Assembly: GCA_014058105.1 (NCBI GenBank)
Contig: JACGCM010002435.1
Span: 372,001-436,000, forward strand
DNA length: 64,000 nucleotides
From: Kingdonia uniflora
Taxonomy: Eukaryota; Streptophyta; Magnoliopsida; Ranunculales; Circaeasteraceae
Reading direction: 5' to 3'
Shown: one piece after another, positions 22,635 to 34,384 of the stretch
How positions within the stretch are numbered: the first letter of the stretch is position 1
Layout of the letters: every line of letters begins with the position of its first letter
Notes under the pieces: model-generated
Database searches by the model: none
What the model saw: only the letters and a program-made list of their open reading frames with translations
What the model was told of the DNA's origin: nothing
Translations under genes and position numbers: made by a program

Positions 22635-23022
22635 CATTATGCTCATCTCTTCCTCCCCGTGGAGAGTTGTCAACCTGGCTTTTTCCTCCACCTTTTTCCA
22701 ATCATCTTCACCACAGGTCGATCTTCTGCGATCTTCACCTCCAACATTTTAGGTTCAACCCTTCTCCTTTTTTCCCAGGCCTCGCCACTTCCCGTGGTCC
22801 CAGAAGCCGAAGGACGCTTCAACATTTTCCTTTTGGCGAACGTTTGAGCTAGTTTGCCCGGCGTAACGGACTTAGGTAATTCTGCGTATTCTACTCAAGG
22901 GTCTTTAGGCAAGTTCACTCTCCTTTCCCCATCAGTACCCTTCTTCTTGCGGCCGTCGACACTTGTCATTAGCCTTGTTAACTGGGATTTCAGAACTTTG
23001 TCAACTCGACTGTTAACACGCT
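22635..23022 (-). pseudogene. Element B antisense ORF1, lysine/arginine-rich exon, 3' part
   Basis: Reads [38 protein letters not shown], stop, VEYAELPKSVTPGKLAQTF and AKRKMLKRPSASGTTGSGEA. It matches the lysine-rich middle exon of element A's antisense gene in style and place. Its 5' part is at 34870-34979 on the other side of element D. Stops and a frame change at the D site are present. Confidence 0.7.
23018..23022. repeat. Target-site duplication ACGCT of element D, left copy
   Basis: One mismatch to ACGTT at 34870-34874. Confidence 0.75.
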
Positions 23023-23504
23023 TGTAGTAGCATATTCCCCAGATTTGACAAGAGTAAGCCAGCAAAGTATAGTCGAAGACAGCCACACATGATCGAAGGC
23101 CACCATTCGAGAAGTTATTATAAGTCCTCGACTTTCCAAAAATAGCCGTTGAAGCCTGGTCAAGAAAGAACTGTTAGAGATTCGCAAATTCGCCCACTCC
23201 CCCAGAATAGGAGACTATTTTTTCTTTTTGTAAAACTGCCTGTATGACTATAAATACAGGCAGAAAATAGAGTCTACAGGACCGCAATCTCTTATTATTC
23301 TTACTTGTAAAACCCAACATCACTCCAAAACATGTAATAACAAGCATCTTACTGGATTTTACATAAAAATCCTCCTCGAGGTCAATGTTTTTCTCAGCCT
23401 TTACTGAGTTTTCCACGTAAAATCTTATTTTATCTAGCTTTATTGCATTATCTTTACGAATAAGTATTGGCGATGATTCTCCTTCCATAAAACACGCCAC
23501 TACA
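23023..23504 (+). repeat. 5' LTR of element D
   Basis: TGTAGTAGCATATTCC...CGCCACTACA, 482 bp. Confidence 0.93.
23249..23256 (+). promoter_or_regulatory. LTR TATA box of element D
   Basis: TATAAATA followed by CAGGCAG; conserved in element E (63599-63606, minus strand). Confidence 0.65.
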
Positions 23505-23524
23505 ATTGGCACCGTCTGTGAGAA
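23505..23524 (+). other. Primer-binding site of element D
   Basis: attggcaccgtctgtgagaa directly after the LTR, close to the TTGGCGCCGTCTGTGG type of Tat elements. Confidence 0.8.
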
Positions 23525-23559
23525 TTACCATACTTTTTTTACCATCACTGATCTAAACA

Positions 23560-25005
23560 CAATCCGATGACAAACATGAACCTGAGAAGCCATTCCAGTA
23601 CCGTCAGAGATTAGGAAATACTAGGAACTCTTGATCTCTACGGTGTCGTACTCGAGCTTCAACAACAAATGGCTACAGAAAAAATGCAAAGAATGGAAGA
23701 TCAAGGTGTCCACGCTCTAGCTCTTCTAACGGAGAGAGACGAACGATAGAAAGCCTTAGATCAACAGAGCCAAACACATCAGAAAGAAAGGGAATGACTA
23801 AGGAGAATGCAGGATCGATTGACCGGTTGATAAACATCCCCTCCACTCGCTCGATGCGAGCATTGATCAAGAACAATTCAACGTGATGATCCTCCAAGGG
23901 AAGACGAGCTCTGAATTTTTCGATCTAGATCCAGAAAGCCAAACAGAGCCTCTCGATATTTTGGCTTAACATCTTCAGCATTGACAACTCAAGGAAGTCG
24001 ACGTACTCGTCATCAATCTAGGCCATAAATTCTGGCATTCCAGGCAGACGATCCGCGCATGATAGAATCGAGACAAACCCCATTTCCTCTCATCTCGAAG
24101 TTATGCCCAAATTTATTCAGTATGCAGGCCTGACTGACCTGCTTACACATGTTCGTCACTTCAAATCCGCAATTGGGTTATATTCTAAACTCGACCACAT
24201 GTTATGTAGACTCTTCAACATGAGCCTGAAGGAAGAACCGCTCCGTTGGTTCCATACTATTCAAAAGGCCTACATTACAACGTTCAGCCAGTTACAGCAT
24301 CTTTTTGAATCCAATTATACTCATGCCAGAGAGCGAGAAATCACTGTCGACTCCTTGTTTTACTTTGGGCAAGGCGCGAATGAGACCCTGGTAAACTTTT
24401 ATAAACACTTCCTACAGTAAACAAGGAAAATAAGGAACTCAGACCCTGCCCTGCACATTGACATAAAAGTTCGAGATGAACTTATTTTACACAAGCCGTG
24501 TATAGGCACTGAGATGATTGATGTAGAACTACATCGAACTGGAGCGATCAAATAAAGATAAGATGAAAGCTTGTCTGTAATCTATTCTCAAGGAACATCT
24601 TCGACCCCATCTCAGCGAACAGTCACTACTGAAGTACCTAAACAATGCGACAGAAACACCAACAACAATAGAAGAAGGGACGGCAAACCAGACAGACCTA
24701 TCCCAGTTCTGCCACCAATGTAAACAACTCTTTCCGCTATCTTGCCGACTGCAAAGGGAGATGAGTGTTATCGCGCACCTCAAAAAATTCCTAATCTTCC
24801 CAACAGACCACTATGTCAGTATCACAATGTGTATAGCCATGAGACTAACACATGTTACTCCCTCATACAAATTTTCCATCGTATCCTATTAGCTGGAAGA
24901 CTCCACAATTATGTCATCAACATCCAAAATTTCCTAGAGAATGAAGTAAAAAATAAGAACTGGAGCAATATCAGGCCTAAGGGCAAGCTCGCCACCTGTA
25001 TATGA
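23560..25005 (+). pseudogene. Element D gag
   Basis: MTNMNLRSHSSTVRD begins near 23565 and matches the gag start of element E. The core is open at 24103-24420: MPKFIQYAGLTDLLTHVRHF, EEPLRWFHTIQKA, NETLVNFYKHFLQ, the usual capsid-like Retrotrans_gag domain. A zinc-knuckle-like CQYHNVYSHETNTC follows near 24800 (C-H-H-C pattern). Many stops separate these parts. Protease is next downstream. Confidence 0.85.
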
Positions 25006-25139
25006 TTGAGATTAAAAAAGGGAAGAAAAGAAAACAAGACGATCGGATTACGTCTTACTATAAAATGACCTCCTCGGACAAATAAGGAAAACTACTCCCC
25101 AACACAAGCAAATCGAAACATCTTTACCAAATCACTTTT

Positions 25140-25600
25140 TAAGACTGTGACACAAGCCACATCAAATACCCTCATGATGACCCTCTCGTCATTATGCTCG
25201 AAGTCGGACATGACTATTTACATACACTTCTCATCGATACTGGAAGTGCCACAAATGTATTGGTCAGAAGAGCAATTGAAGTCCTAGGCCTTACAGATTT
25301 GCTAAAAGCTTCGATAACAACAATCACGGGCTTCAATGGTTCGAAGGAATCAGCCACATGAGAGATCACTCTACCAGTTCAAGCAGATTCTGAAACTACA
25401 TTCGTAAAATTCCTTGTCATCGATGCAAAGTCCAAATATTTGGGGATTTTAGGATGAAGTTGGTTACATTCAATCAAAGCAGTGCCTTCTACTTATCATC
25501 TAGCGCTGTATTTACCAACAGATCACGGAATATAGGAAATCAAGGGCAGTCAAGCAGTTACACGAATGTGCAAAAATACCACAACCAACCCTCATATAAC
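25140..25600 (+). pseudogene. Element D aspartic protease
   Basis: DDPLVIMLEVGHDY, then LLIDTGSATNVLVRRAIEVL: the D-T-G active site is intact, unlike in A and C. The C-terminal half has TGFNGSKE, FLVIDAKSKYLGILG and SWLHSIKAVPS. Stops at 25365 and 25455 break the frame. The family relation to E is clear over the whole domain. Confidence 0.85.
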
Positions 25601-25879
25601 CAAACTTCTCAAAGCATAACAAGTACAGCAAGAGGAATTAACAACATTTGAACAACATGACACTGAGATAGTCAAATCTGTTGAACTCGATGGCCCAGGG
25701 TACACAACCTTCATCGGCTCCAAATTATTAACTAACGAAAAAGAGGCCATGATACAGCTACTTAAGAAGAACATTGATATTTTTGCCTAGATTTTTTAAG
25801 AAATGCCTGACATCGATCCTTCAATCGCTTGTCACCAACTCAACCTCCTTCCAGACAACAAAGCTATCATTCAAAAATG

Positions 25880-26480
25880 ACGGAATCTAGCCTCCCGACT
25901 CCGCGATACAGTAAACGAAGAAATTAATAAACTTTTTCAGGGAGGATTTATTCAGGATGCTAAGTATTCAAAGTGGGTTTCTAATATTGTAGCAGTACCA
26001 AAGAAAAATGGAAAAAATCTGTATTTGTGCTGACTTCACAGAGCCCAACAAGTTCACACCTAAAGACAGTTTTCCGCTGCCACTAATTCTGCAACTTCTC
26101 GACTCAGTTGCAAGACATGAACTTTTTTCTATGATGGATGCAGCCTCTGGTTATAACCAAGTTCCACAGGCTGAAGAAGGTTAGGAAAAAACATCCTTCA
26201 TCACCGACAGAGGTTTCTACTATTACACGGTAATGCCTTTTGGTTTAAAAAATGCAGGCGCTACTTACCAATGGCTTGTGACTAAAATGTTCAAAGATCA
26301 TCTTGGCATAATTATGAAAGTATACATCGATGATATGATCTAAAAAAGCTTGAAATGAGAAGATCACTCCAGTAACCTCCAAACCATTTTTGATATCCTT
26401 CGCAAGTACACGATGAAACTCAACCCAGAGAAATGTTAATTTGAAGTCGCATTTGGTAAGTTACAGGGACATCTGGTCAG
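25880..26480 (+). pseudogene. Element D reverse transcriptase
   Basis: RLRDTVNEEINKLFQGGFIQ and SNIVAVPKKNGK lead in. A +1 change near 26015 moves the frame. Then come FPLPLILQLLDSV-like, MPFGLKNAGATYQWLVTKMF and YIDDMI near 26325 with both catalytic aspartates, followed by a stop. MKLNPEKC and a GHLVSKKRIEIDP-like piece close the domain. Not translatable as one protein. Confidence 0.85.
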
Positions 26481-26559
26481 CAAAAAAAGGATAGAAATCG
26501 ATCCCGCACAAATTATAGTACTCATGGCAATGCCATCCCCTCGAACAAAAAAAGACGTT

Positions 26560-27690
26560 CAAAAATTTGTAGGCAAAATCGCTGCTCTGCACAGATTCAT
26601 CTTAAAGTCATCTGATTGATGCAAACTCCTTTACCTCCTTCATCATGGCAGCCCTACTCCTCTTTCGAACAAGCAGCAAATGGAAGTCATTTGGACTCCT
26701 GACTGTAAGATGGTTTTCCAAGATCTTAAACGATACTTGGGGCGTCCTCCTATAATGAGTACTCCAATTGATGACGAATCTCCTGGAATGTACTTATCCA
26801 AAACTAAAGATTCAATCAATTCCATCCTTATTCATGAAGATTACGGAGTGGAAAAACTAATCTATTTCATCAGTAAGATATTATGCCTGCTAAATAAAGG
26901 TACACGATAATAGAAAAATAGCTACTCGCTCTTGTCTACAGTTCTCAAATTTTTTTTCCTTACTTTCAAGTTCATCCCATTAAAATCATCACCAAATACT
27001 CAAACTAGTACTCTCCAAAAAAGAAAAATCTTAAAGAATACAGCAATGGTATGTTTTCCTTGGAGAATACAACATTTCTTTCAAACCCCAAATATCCATC
27101 AAGGGACAAGAAGTGGCCAACTTTTTGGCAGACTTTCCCGTCGAAGACCCAAACTGGGAAGAACTCGAAGAAATCTACAGAGATGACTTAATAGCAGAAC
27201 CAGAGGCATGGTCCAAAAGAATTGGTTGATGACTTTTTACAGACGGATCAGCAGGACCACAAGGATCGGGAATTGACATCGTCCTCGTCACGCTTTCTAA
27301 TCATCGAATCGCAAAAGTTATCAAGCTAAACTTCTATGCCACTAACAATGATACAGAATATGAAGGAATCTTACACGGCCTCGATCTTACACTTACTCTC
27401 AGAGCAGAAGAATTAGCAGTCTACGTCGACTCTTTGCTCTTTGCAAATCATTATGGCATAACTTTCAAAATAATGGGAAAAATGGTTGATTATGCAGCTT
27501 TGGTCGAAGAAAAGATGCAGAGATTCAAACATGTAACAATTTCTTACTTGCCCCAACAGGAAAATTTGCATGCCGATGTTTTAGCTTACATCGCTACAAT
27601 GCCGGGAGACAGTGAAAAAAGATCTTTAGAAATCGAACTCATCGAGCATTCCATTCTTGATATACTATCAACTCTCTAGATCACCATTGC
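26560..27690 (+). pseudogene. Element D RNase H and second RNase H
   Basis: The first RNase H region reads WTPDCKMVFQDLKRYLGRPP and ISTPIDDESPGMYLS at 26690-26790, and GQEVANFLADFPVEDPNW near 27110-27160. The second, archaeal-type RNase H follows near 27230-27480: FTDGSAGPQGSGIDIVLVT, NNDTEYEGILHGLDL and VYVDSLLFAN. An open stretch at 27434-27679 holds the downstream connector. Repeated frameshifts. Confidence 0.82.
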
Positions 27691-27759
27691 AGAAGACAAC
27701 AATTCTGAAGACTGGAGAAGACCATTCTATGCATACCTCAACTCCAGCATCCTCTTCAG

Positions 27760-28562
27760 TAACAAAGAAGATTCGTCCTAATCGCCACTGATTACTTCAC
27801 AAAATGGGTTGAAGCAGTTTCCTTATGCCATACCGATGAGAATGAGGTCATCAAGTTCCTTTGGGAGCACATCATAGCCAGGTTTGGTTGTCCGCATATG
27901 ATGCACTCCGATAATGGCAAATAGTTCATCAGTGCTAAAGTACTTGCTTTCTTCCATAAATACAAAATCTAGCTCATAACATCTACACCATATTATCCTC
28001 AAGGCAATGGACAAGTCGAAGCCATAAACAAAAGTATCAAATAAGGATTACGCAAGCGTCTCGATGACAAGAAAGGGCGATGGGTGGATGAATTGCTTAG
28101 TATTATCAAGGCCTACCGCACCATACCTCGAGTCTCAACAGGCTACACTCCATTCATGATGGCTTTTGGCACTGAAGCAGTCATACATTCGGACCATGAT
28201 CTACCCAGTACTCGGCAATAAATTCTAGACGAAGAGAATGAGCTCGGTCTTCTTTGCAACCTCAATTGGATAGAGGAAACCAGAGACAAGGTCATTAGAA
28301 AATTTGGGACGATACTATGATACCTTGAAAAAAACATACAACAAGAAAGTTTTGGAATTTTTTTTTGGTATTAGAGATCTTGTCTTACAACGGATCCAAG
28401 ATAGTACTTGGCTTAAAAATTCTAGAAAATTGTCAGAAAACTGGGAAGGGCAATACATTGTCAGCAATAAAATAGACAGTGAGACTTATTAGTTGATGAC
28501 TTAAGATGAAATAGAACTTAAATATCCATGGAACACAACTCAACTGAAACTATTTTACAGAT
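27760..28562 (+). pseudogene. Element D integrase, core and C-terminus only
   Basis: Begins abruptly at VLIATDYFTKWVEAVSLCHT after the RNase H connector. The HHCC zinc domain and the first part of the core, present in E, are missing. The rest of the core is readable: MHSDNGK, then YYPQGNGQVEAINKSIK, so the three acidic residues are encoded. Next come DELLSIIKAYRTIPRVSTG, GTEAVIHSDHDLPST and a C-terminal WEGQYIVSNKIDSETY. The frame ends near 28562. Confidence 0.85.
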
Positions 28563-28620
28563 GAGACACTATAGCTGTTTTAATCGATTCAAATAAACAT
28601 CTCTTGTTATCAATTTGATT

Positions 28621-28964
28621 CTTACTATTTGATTTGATCTCGATCTATACTTGTCAAGTATACATCAGACAAACAATATCTTTACTATTTGATTTGATCT
28701 CAATCTATACTTGTCAAGTATACATCAGACAAACAATATCTTTACTACTTGATTTGATCTCGATCTATACTTGTCAAGTATACATCAGACAAACAATATC
28801 TTTACTACTTGATTTGATCTCGATCTATACTTATCAAGTATACATCAGACAAACAATATCCTTACTATTTGATTTGATCTAGACCCATACTTAATAAGTA
28901 TGCATCAGACAAACAAAATCCTTAATATTTTTATTTTTTTTGGTCACTACTTAACAAGTATACC
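28621..28964. repeat. 60-bp minisatellite, five copies plus a partial
   Basis: Units begin at 28621, 28681, 28741, 28801 and 28861, with a degenerate sixth from 28921. The first four differ by only a few bases. Each carries the palindrome ATACTTG-T-CAAGTAT or a variant. A 60-bp repeat with the same core is at about 57560-57800 in element E. Confidence 0.97.
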
Positions 28965-29399
28965 TAAAGCCTATCGTTCGAATTTTATGCGAACAATATC
29001 CAATTACAGGATAATTTACTTCGCGCTCTTTACTAATCGAATAACCTCTAAGAGAGTTCTTGTTCTTCCCAATTCAAAATCCATATACCCATATAAAGAT
29101 ATACATCTAGTACTCATTCTCATTACTTGCCATTTCATGTCCATCTTTCACATATCACGCAAACAAACATTCCTCACTTATCTGCTCGATCTATAGTCAC
29201 ATTCAATCAAAATTACTTTATTAAATCTGCTACTTAGAACTATTTACAAAATAAGTGCACATAATTATTTCATAAATAAAAAAGTTTTTCAGCAACACCA
29301 AATTGTTTCACCACAATACTACGAATTAAATTGTTTCGGTCCCACTGACCATTTTTACGCCCTTTCTCAAATAAATACAGTCTGCACAAGGTTTAACAT
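28965..29399. other. No gene seen
   Basis: AT-rich spacer between the minisatellite and the 3' end of the antisense gene. Confidence 0.6.
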
Positions 29400-30736
29400 T
29401 TCAGAGGGAGATTTTTCTTTATTTAACTTTAGGGTACCTTCGGGAACCTGCACATCTGCTACCTCACCAGGATGAGCACCGTCAGCCTCTACCATCACAT
29501 CATCTTCGATAATATTGATTGCCCCACATACATCAAGAGTCTGGGATACTTCATCATCCGAGCAATCATCAAAAACAGTACCACAAGCTTATGCAAGTCC
29601 TTTGTAGAATTTTTTCCTCTCATTCAACTCGTCATATTGTTCTCGAATATGTGTCCTCACTTCTATGCATTTTGCCAGTTTCTCCTCATTCATCTTTGCC
29701 CTCACTTTATCGAGCAGCTTGCCATGCTCTTGCTTCATTGCTTTACGTGTATTGGCAACTTAATCCCTTACATCTTTTTCATAGGTGGCCTTCTGCAATG
29801 CCAAAGCCTCCTTTTTCTCTTACTTTGCTACTTTCCTCGCTTTACCCTGTACAGCTTCCCTCGCCTTCTTGGCATCGAGCTTATACCTATTCAATATTGT
29901 ATTCAATTCCGCCTTCTCCGTGATCAAATCCTTCTCAATGTTTTTGTAGGTAATAATCTGATTTACCAGCTCTCCACTACCCACAACGTGACCCATAACT
30001 TCAGTTACCAACTTTTTAATCTGCATCAAAGTCATTTAATGAATATTCGAGTGACCTACCAATATTTTCATTTGTAGAAATGCATTAAAATTTCTCACCT
30101 TCGTCAAATTCCTCTGACCCTCGCAGAAAAATGTATTCAAACTGTCAATCCCCACCAAGCAATCCTCAATCTCCGTCTTCAGCACCTCCGTCCCAGACGT
30201 ATAAGCATCCATAGTCTTCTGGACTTCCATCTCAGAATCTTTGACATATGTTTTTATCGACACGATGCCACTAATCTTCCTCAGGACTACACTCCCAGAA
30301 CTCCATGGGGGACGCATATCCACAGTAACTGATGATCTAACAGTACCAACCACCTCCTCCATTGTTGATTATCGAGTTAGCCTCTTATGAGGAAGCAATG
30401 GAGGAACATCAGAACTCGCCGCCCTTTTCTTTTTATTCCTTCCCAAAGACTCTTCTAGCATAGCATCAATCTCTGTATCAGTGTTGTACCCAGCCAATGA
30501 TCAATTTTCCAGTGGTAAGCTAGCATTTGCGGCTCTCTTATTCCTCGCTGGCATTTTTCTGTCAATAACTGGCACTTTCGACTCTTTTACCCTTGACCTA
30601 TTTAAACCGGCCTCTTGGAATAGCGTCTTCATAAGATCTTGATCGATAACCATGTTATCGATCATACCAAAGAAATCTCTCCTCACCTTATACAACTCTT
30701 TCTTTACTTCCGACTTTTTATCGACCTTTTCCAATG
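29400..30736 (-). pseudogene. Element D antisense gene, second exon (coiled coil)
   Basis: After an acceptor at TTTGCAG it reads [20 protein letters not shown], then [14 protein letters not shown], a nuclear-signal-like AGRNKKKRAA and coiled coil at 30362-29820 (ITYKNIEKDLITEKAELNT). The end has an acidic tail matching the end of the element E antisense gene (SQTLDV, GEVADVQVPEGT). Stops at about 30500, 30370 and 29820. Function unknown. Confidence 0.78.
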
Positions 30737-30822
30737 CTGCAAACAACATAAACAAGTTAAAAATACTTACATCTCATTCACACAATTCAAACATCGAGAA
30801 TTAGTAAGCGCTCATCAGTGTA

Positions 30823-31539
30823 TCACCACCTAGTTGACACCATATCATAAAACAATGGTCTTTTCTGGATCCTTGCCAAGTACCAGTACCCTAGCTTCTG
30901 TGGGTACATCTTGAGTGTGTAGTACACACATAAATCATCAACAATTATTAGCTCCTCTCCCCTAGCCTTAAGTCGACCATTTATTGCCCCACAAACCCTG
31001 AACAGATCATACACATTCAGGTTAAACTGCCCAGGTGCCATATCAAAGAACTTCATTAATTTATTTTGGTCCACTCTGTGGGGAACCTTCAATCCCTTCT
31101 TTATTTATTCTCGATGTACCAGAATACCATTCAAGGCTATTTCCTGGTCGATCATTTCATACTGGAACTCCTCTAACCTTATATCCCCAGGAATACCATA
31201 CTTCTTCTTGAAGCTTAATATCTCTTTGGTCTCTGGACCCTCTCCGTAACATGCCTCCTCGCCTTCCTCCACATCTTCTTCCCCATCCTCACTACCTTAT
31301 CGATTACTCGCTTGAGGCTCGTGAACAACATCCATTTCCGTATCCTCCTCCTCAGCCTGTTCGATAATACTAGGTGCCACTCAAAACTATTCTACGCTAC
31401 CTAAACCTGCACTACTCGGCCTGACCCTATACCACCCTCCCAATTGTTGTACACAAGTCCTCACATCAATCATCAGAGACATTACGTCTTCTAGACTCTC
31501 GTATATGTCTTTTTTATCATTTTGAATTGGTTCAGCCAT
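30823..31539 (-). pseudogene. Element D antisense gene, first exon (Transposase_28-like)
   Basis: ATG at 31539 (MAEPIQNDKKDIYESLEDVM), an acidic region (EDGEEDVEEGEEA), then YGIPGDIRLEEFQYEMIDQE and [28 protein letters not shown]. The last is the conserved IP...L..HP....L...G.AP.Q..PN core of plant 'putative gypsy type transposon' proteins. [16 protein letters not shown] follows. Three stops are inside. The downstream intron is about 80-90 nt (acceptor at 30737). Confidence 0.78.
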
Positions 31540-32335
31540 TTTAAATCGAACCTTTAAACAGATTCTATAATTTTTACACAGTTAGAATCTATCATATGTG
31601 ATACATATATATGTTCATAAGTTCATATATTCATAAAAGATATTGTTGTCGAGATTACTCTCCAATACATCATTCACTTTACTATCTGTTACTATTATTT
31701 TACATTTATACTTATTACCACAATTCTCGATTTAATTCATATTATTTTATTCATATTCCTATCTTTCATTAAAGTGACGCATCTGCTCAGTTCTTGGTGC
31801 CTTTCTATTTTTATTAAATAACATCGATAGCTTGTTAATCTGGTTTACTTTTTGTCGAATTATAGGAAACTCAACTGCTTCTCGAATACACTTTACCTGT
31901 TTCTTGTCAAAATACCATTATTCAAAAACATGATAATTCCCCTTCTCCAGCACAAAATCCGGCCAAATCCCAGTACTAAAATGACGTCCCCGACAATCTC
32001 GCCATCTCAAAATCACATTTACACTCATCTCTACAATCGCGCCGTAACCCCAACGCCACTAACAAATCACCCTCTCCACTCATCTCCACCCATTTCTCGC
32101 ACAACCTATACCAGAACCAACCATAAAACACTACAACTTCATTTCTTCTACCTTGACATCCAACGAATCACACCCAAACCAAAATTATCTAAAACTACTT
32201 TATCAAACCTTAACACTGTTATCTTACAAATCATTCACTTTCGATTCAATTCAATATACAGCAATATTCATTTTACTTAATTCTATTCGTCTATAACTTA
32301 ATCAATCATAACAATAAACATAAAAGCCATAATCA
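31540..32335. other. No gene seen
   Basis: AT-rich leader region upstream of the antisense gene. The 142-aa + strand frame here shows no family likeness. Confidence 0.5.
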
Positions 32336-32450
32336 CTAAACTTGTTTACGCACTGCTTCCGTATCCCTCTCCTTTGCTTGCTTGGCTTTTCCAATTAGAA
32401 CGTTAATCTCCTCCTTCGCAATCGTAGACAACCAATCTAACGATGAGCAA
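32336..32450 (-). pseudogene. Small antisense ORF of element D, proximal
   Basis: Reads SSLDWLSTIAKEEINVLIGK, then AKQAKERDTEAVRKQV and stops at 32336. It lies 70 nt after a TATAAATA, but no ATG stands between, so a start codon has probably been lost. Placement between antisense gene and LTR is as in element A. No known domain. Confidence 0.4.
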
Positions 32451-32517
32451 AAGCAGTTTGTACTAAAGATTTTTTTTCCTATGTTTGAATAGTGTGAACA
32501 GTCGCCCACTTTAGAGG

Positions 32518-32525
32518 TATTTATA
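32518..32525 (-). promoter_or_regulatory. TATAAATA box, element D, proximal
   Basis: Exact TATAAATA on the minus strand; the leader has cactattcaaac, like that after 20323-20330. Confidence 0.5.
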
Positions 32526-32550
32526 GACCCCACGTGACTGTTCATCGTAC

Positions 32551-33213
32551 CACTTCACGACCGTTCAATTCCTTGAACGTAATGCCTTATACTTCTTTTT
32601 CCATCCTCTTCGATACTTCGCCTTCTCAGAGCCAACAAACGCTTACACTCCCATTATAATCTTTCCATATCTCGAAGAACTTCTTCAGCTACATTCACGT
32701 GCAACAAAGCACAACCTATATTGTCACAAAGACGTTTAACATCATCATCCTTATATTTCATACTCTCACCTAAAGGAACACATCTGGCCATATAATTATT
32801 CTTGATAGTTCCTCCACTTTTTCTTTACCTACTAAATCCTATATTTTTAGGTCCACATTCGACAACATCTACAATATCATTATATTCGACATTCTACCAG
32901 AAACTTGCTTAAAACAATTTCTTAAACAAAATCTTGCTTCACTCAATAATACATCCTATACAACAAATCCTTACAAAGACCTACTCCTACTAAACATTAC
33001 AACTTCATAAACCCCTAATTGCAGTATCATCTTCCCTCTTCACCAACAACGTTGCTCGAGTCCACATACCACCACATCGTTCAAGAGGATGCCAAAATTA
33101 TAATTTGACACAAAACTCAAAGTCGTCCTCAGCCTCTTTCACTTATACCACGCTCATCCCTTCTTATTCAGGCTCCTCCGGATCTTCCATAGGCATATCA
33201 CAGTTCTGAGATC
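32551..33213. other. Spacer with a possible coding remnant
   Basis: Mostly AT-rich. On the minus strand about 32760-32590 reads DDDVKRLCDNIGCALLHVNV and an R/E-rich coil-like piece, possibly the end of the distal small ORF. Not certain. Confidence 0.35.
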
Positions 33214-33298
33214 CAAAATATCAAGTATACAACACCCAGTACATCGCTTGAACACGTCTGAACACACCATCTCGGACCTGAGCTCTTGTCATCACCAT
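33214..33298 (-). pseudogene. Small antisense ORF of element D, distal
   Basis: ATG at 33298, 37 nt after a TATAAATA. It reads MVMTRAQVRDGVFRRVQAMY and stops. The same frame continues with CDMPMEDPEEPE, which resembles WEMPDLFEVEPVEP of the small ORF in element A. Short and decayed; role unknown. Confidence 0.4.
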
Positions 33299-33334
33299 CT
33301 TACATGAATGCCTCACATCTGCAGTAATAAGACT

Positions 33335-33342
33335 TATTTATA
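33335..33342 (-). promoter_or_regulatory. TATAAATA box, element D, distal
   Basis: Exact TATAAATA followed by A on the minus strand. Confidence 0.5.
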
Positions 33343-33817
33343 CTCCCTCAAGTCCTGGTTCAACTCATCTGCATTTACTCTGCCATAAACTCTATAATTT
33401 CAAAGTCAAATCAATTAACCTCGAAATTTGTTCTGGGACCCCACTCAGTAAAATACATTCGAGATGTTATGATAGCTCATCAATATTTTATGTGTACTCA
33501 TATTCGACATTTTACCTTCGATTATTTCAAACTACAATTGGTAATTAACATACACATGAATAGAATATCGAAGATATTAACTTTATTTATTATTATGAAT
33601 AAATTACAATTCATATTCGACAACTTCCTTCTTCGATTTTGTTACATATAACATCTGTGACTACATCCTTCGATTATATTACATCAAGCTACATTATTTT
33701 TACATTTGACTTACAGGACTGATTACTATGTATTTTCTTTTCACCAGAATCGGACATTAAAGCCTCTTTCCAGTGTTAAAAACCTAAATGAATCTCAAGT
33801 CACTGAACTTCTAAAGG
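33343..33817. other. No gene seen
   Basis: Very AT-rich spacer with several ttcgacatt-like words; nothing supported. Confidence 0.5.
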
Positions 33818-34384
33818 CTACTTCCCTAGTTGAAGGCAGCAAAAAATTACAAGAAACCTCCAACGTTCGGCAAGATCCCTAGACGCCCATCTAAGCTTCA
33901 AATCTTCATCATCAACACAAACAGTTACCCTTTCTAACCCAAAATGATGCACTCCATTACCTTCAACACCGCATGATGACACAAATGCTTCCAGCAGATA
34001 CACATCTTCTCTCTTTTGACGTCTCTCCCACCCCAACGTCGTGACACAATCACATAACAAATTATCATCAATCAATTTGTACATGATTTTTCCCTCAGGT
34101 TGTTCACCATCTTCCGCCTTAGACAACGCATTAGACCACACTTGGCGTGACATATTTCTAAAGACCACCACCATTCCACCCTCAATAACCCCCAATTTAT
34201 ACCCAATGTAACTCTGCCATATTCACTGTACTGCATTAATTGCACCTCGGGAATGACTTGACCAAATACAGTTCCTTTGACCTTGGAAATAATGCAGATA
34301 ACTCATCTTCTCATTCGGCAACCTCTTCGGCTTCCAACTTCTTCTCGACACAACCATAAGTGCTTTTGTCGAGAATGAAGTGAT
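33818..34384 (-). pseudogene. Antisense ORF next to the 3' LTR of element D, conserved in E
   Basis: Open from 34195 to 33818 (EGGMVVVFRNMSRQVWSNAL, REDVYLLEAFVSSCG, LKLRWASRDLAERW). Homology to element E (55560-56128, + strand) extends upstream to the LTR edge ([13 protein letters not shown]). The shared words are VVSRR, CIWSS, EGGMVV, YLLE..VSSCG.EGN and LKLRWASRDLAER. No domain that I recognise. Retained reading frame in two copies suggests it was once coding. Confidence 0.6.

Noticed and set aside
28634..28882. + strand ORF with a 20-residue repeated peptide (ISIYTCQVYIRQTISLL)
   Set aside because: It exists only because the minisatellite unit is 60 bp, a multiple of three, and lacks stops in this frame. 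No codon-level conservation; E units do not keep the frame.
28621..28964. Regular 60-bp repeats resembling a CRISPR array
   Set aside because: Units are continuous without unique spacers, in a plant element.
29472..30077. 201-codon + strand ORF in element D
   Set aside because: Exact opposite strand of the coiled-coil exon of the antisense gene, whose likeness to E is on the minus strand.
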